Below are positions 61,201 through 64,000 of a stretch of 64,000 bases of DNA, piece by piece. The DNA comes from Mytilus galloprovincialis (taxonomy: Eukaryota; Mollusca; Bivalvia; Mytilida; Mytilidae). The stretch is from assembly GCF_965363235.1 (NCBI RefSeq), contig NC_134839.1:74549410-74613409 (forward strand), in the 5' to 3' direction. The first letter of the stretch is position 1, and the number at the start of each line of letters is the position of its first letter. Both the position numbers and the translations under genes were made by a program. Below the pieces are notes generated by a model. The model had not been told where the DNA came from. It saw only the letters and a list, made by a program, of their open reading frames with translations, and made no database searches.

Positions 61201-61589
61201 TTCAGTATTCAGGGTTCTCATTGCTATTCACAGCAATCGTTCATTGTGTGATCAGGTGCATCACACAGTTTCAGTAACAAGAGGCCATTCAGTCAGTCTC
61301 TTGTTGCACAACATACAAGTCACCCTCATTTCCCCGGTGACACTTCCTACAATACCTTGTCTGTACTTGTAAAGAAAACTCAAAATAACGTGTTTGCTTT
61401 GAGCAGAACCTTTCATGTGCAGACCTGTGGCCATGAGTGAAATGTGTAGAAATATTAAAACATGTCTTTTGACGGTTGATGAAAATGAAGATGATGGAGA
61501 TAACGGTTGATTTGGTATAAAGCTTATTGCACTGGTATACACGGTTCCAGCCCCGAGGTTAGGGAAGTCTTGACGTACCCTTAAAAAAG

Positions 61590-61880
61590 TTAAACCCCGC
61601 CACTATCTGTATGTGTCTGTTTCAAGTCACGAGATGGTAATGCAGTGTTTGTCGTTTGTTTCTATATACTATATTTGTTTCTTTCTTATTTATTTTGTAC
61701 ATTAATCAGGCTGTTAGATTTTTCGTTTGTTTTACATTATTCATTTCGGGAATTGAAGACTATGCAGTATGAATTTTACTCATTGTTGAAGCCCGTACGG
61801 GACCTATAATTGTTTCATGTCTCATTTGGTCTCATTTGGAGAGTTGTCTCATTTGCAATCATATCACATCTTCTTTTTTT
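61590..61880 (+). mobile_element. C2 SINE-like element
   Basis: aaaccccgccactatctgta, gtctgtttcaagtcacgag, gactatgcagtatgaatttt, gagttgtctcatttgcaatc and atatcacatcttcttttttt follow the C2 layout, with short deletions. 61890-62640 has no recognisable feature. Confidence 0.6.
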
Positions 61881-62649
61881 ATATGGAATACTTTTGAAGT
61901 TTGTGGTACGTTGCAAGGGAAAAAAGGGGGGATATAGTTACAAAACCTATAATGTAATAGATATTAACCAGAGTTGAATACACAACAAAAGATAATACTA
62001 TGGTAGCAGTAGTAATTGTGAAAAAAAAAAACAAAAGCAAAGAGTAGTCTATAAAAAAACCTGAAGTATCCGCAAATTCAATTTGAGGTCATATTTGTCT
62101 GTAACGTTATATGGCTTTGGTTTGATACCTCACCCACTTTGATAGTTTAAAAAATAATTTAAAAGTATTGTCCTGCATGACACTTGATTTTTACCTGAAA
62201 TTTATATTTTTCATAAGACTAAGGTGCTCTAAACATTTTATAGGTTGAAAACTTGATTTTTGAAGTTTTGTTTATAAAACGTCGTTTTAGGATTTTTTTT
62301 GATAAAAAAAATCTCAATGATTAAGGTTTATGTATAATAACAAACATTACTATAGCCAAAACAGTATCATTTGTATTTAGGTAGAGTTTAGAAATAGAAA
62401 AAAATGTCAAAATTGAAACCCTCCCAAATTTTCACAAATTTTTACATATGACCTTTGACCTCAATTTAAAAAAAAGTGTGACCATATCAATTCCTGACGA
62501 CAGGCATATTATTATAGTACACGATTTCCTCTTTCGAATGATATATTATGTAGGTGTGTGTTCGGTGGGGAGATTAAATTAAAAAAAAATCTGCCTTCAT
62601 TCACCGCACTATAAGATTATGATTTTTTTTTGTGTGGTTCGTGTTGCTC

Positions 62650-62830
62650 AAAACACATTGAACAGCGGTATACTACTGTTGCCTTTATTTAAGTTTGAGT
62701 TTTCTATGTTGTGTCTTATGTACTATCATTTGTCTGTTTTTGTTTCTTATTTAGCCATGGCGTTGTCAGTTTATTTTCAAACTACGAGTTTAAGTGTTAC
62801 TTTTAAATCTTTCGCCCTCGTGTTGACAAA
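62650..62830 (+). mobile_element. Family E 3' end joined to family D
   Basis: gaacagcggtatactactgt and tgcctttattt (family E end) lead directly into tttctatgttgtgtc, tagccatggcgttgtcagtt and ctttcgccctcgtg (family D). The junction suggests E and D are parts of one larger repeat. 62830-63650 has no gene that I can support. Confidence 0.5.
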
Positions 62831-63654
62831 TATTTCGTGCTAACAAATAGTCTTCGTCAGTGCAAATAATTTTAACAAAACTAATTGTTTGTGTACAATA
62901 GCTCAATTTCTACATTTTGCAGCATTTGAAAATACTGTAGCACTTAAAATATTTAAGATTCAATAAGTTGTCCCAAACACATTTATGTGTACAAAACATA
63001 TCTGTACTCAATTCATAATCATCTAAAATATAAGCTTGATTATTAACATCAGTACGTACGGCAGCAACTTTCTTTCAACACAACAGACTTCGGTTAAGGG
63101 TTGTGGCAAGTGACTGTTCACCGAAAGAATCGTCCGGTTAACTACTATACTGTTGGAATGGAATTACAAATGAGTGTTTTGCAAATTAAAAGTGTCCAGT
63201 GTATCAATACAAGAACGTATAATGATGGCATATTTAGGTCAATGTCATTTGGAATGTTTAGGGGTGAGAGGAGGACAATATATCATAATATTACTGCATT
63301 TGATTTGTTAACATCGAGTTTGAATTGATAAATGGCATATTTTGAAAATTTATTTGTCGCAATTGATGATCGTCACTTAATATTTGAACATCGTAAACTA
63401 TTCTCACAACAATTAACCCAAGATACAAAACAAATATGAAATAAGTAGAAAGATGTTAAACAAAATACCGCCAACAATTTCAAGAAAAGAAGCAGCAAAA
63501 CAAAAATTTGAAGTCATAAAAAAGTTGTTTTAAGAAGTACAAAATAAAGAAAAATTAGAAACTGTGAAAGCCAGCTATAAAAAAATCTGTGTCTATTAAA
63601 AATAGAAACAAGGGCATCTTATACACTAATTGATCACTAGAATTGGCACTTTAA

Positions 63655-64000
63655 AAGAGGGGCAAACATAACAAGAGAAACATTCAAACTCGGGAATATT
63701 GTATCAATTGGGAGATATATACTCCGTATGCAGGCGCAGCTTGAATGTTGCTACATAGAAAAGGAAAGTTCACAATTGGGTAGCTAAAATCATCTCCTTT
63801 GTCGTAAAGTTTTGTTTTCAACCGACCCTCATTGTCAATTTCTAGATGTAAGTCAAGATATGAGACAGACTTAACTATATGTTTATATCTTTAGTTCAAT
63901 GGGATAGATGCGTTCATCATAGTCACCAAATTTTGAATTATTTAGTGAGAGAACATCATCTCTATAGCGAAAAGTAGAGTTAAAGGGTATTGCTAACTTC
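63655..64000 (-). pseudogene. Reverse-transcriptase fragment of a retroelement, frameshifted, runs off window
   Basis: On the - strand from 64000, the frame gives a palm-motif phrase F-R-Y-R-D-D-V-L-S-L-N-N (Asp codons at 63955-63960), then NSKFGDYDERIYPIELKI and a stop. After a frameshift near 63860 a second frame stays open for about 60 codons: YLDLHLEIDNEGRLKTKLYD ... FPFLCSNIQAAPAYGVYISQ ... to a stop near 63690. The F-x-Y-x-D-D core and following strand are typical of reverse transcriptases; the usual hydrophobic residue before DD is Arg here. I believe this type is multicopy in bivalves. The class (Penelope-like or other) is not decided. Inactive as read. Confidence 0.7.

Noticed and set aside
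61261..61542. 93-codon frame on the - strand
   Set aside because: No domain, no splice partners and no family pattern that I recognise; left unannotated as a gene.
63101..63328. 75-codon frame on the + strand
   Set aside because: No recognisable domain; neighbouring DNA shows no splice or promoter support.

Overview
The window looks like nuclear DNA of a bivalve mollusc, most likely a mussel. It is AT-rich, its genes have small exons and long introns, and it is packed with short mobile elements of types I associate with mussel and oyster genomes. There is no operon-like gene packing and no rRNA, CRISPR or prokaryotic signal. The species assignment is inference; no marker gene settles it.

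Four protein-coding genes can be read from spliced exons. (1) On the + strand at 1520-7696, the last four exons of a FASTKD-family gene (mitochondrial RNA-binding protein) end in a RAP domain; its 5' part lies before the window. (2) On the - strand at 32387-21650, a complete eight-exon RSU1 (Ras suppressor protein 1, leucine-rich repeats) encodes 270 residues. (3) On the + strand at 38823-40840, a complete two-exon CIAO1 (WD40 subunit of the cytosolic Fe-S targeting complex) encodes 334 residues. (4) On the - strand at 50577-43740, a complete eight-exon short-chain dehydrogenase/reductase of the retinol-dehydrogenase type encodes 335 residues. In all four the exon phases agree and the splice sites are canonical GT/AG. 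RSU1 and CIAO1 face away from each other across about 6.4 kb of repeats. The four genes are housekeeping-type and do not form a pathway.

The rest is mostly transposon-derived. Several insertions can be dated relative to one another because target-site duplications and empty sites are visible. A 4.17-kb DNA transposon at 8491-12657 (6-bp duplication, about 265-bp inverted ends) has had its own reading frame broken by a SINE-like element and by a 1.74-kb hAT-like element. A three-level nest at about 36.0-38.5 kb has a Helitron inside a 1.6-kb inverted-repeat element inside a dispersed family called A here. The RSU1-CIAO1 intergenic region carries a 3-kb palindrome built from two mirrored arrays of about 190-bp units. 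The CIAO1 intron holds a 167-bp near-perfect hairpin and a tandemly duplicated 3' splice site.

From 50.6 kb to the end there is no intact gene: nested inverted-repeat elements, a 0.54-kb-period direct duplication, a tRNA-derived SINE, a decayed transposon-like coding region (58.9-60.5 kb) and, at the right edge, a frameshifted reverse-transcriptase fragment. The novelty is in this repeat architecture; I see no new multi-gene system. Family letters A-F are local labels used only to link copies within this window.
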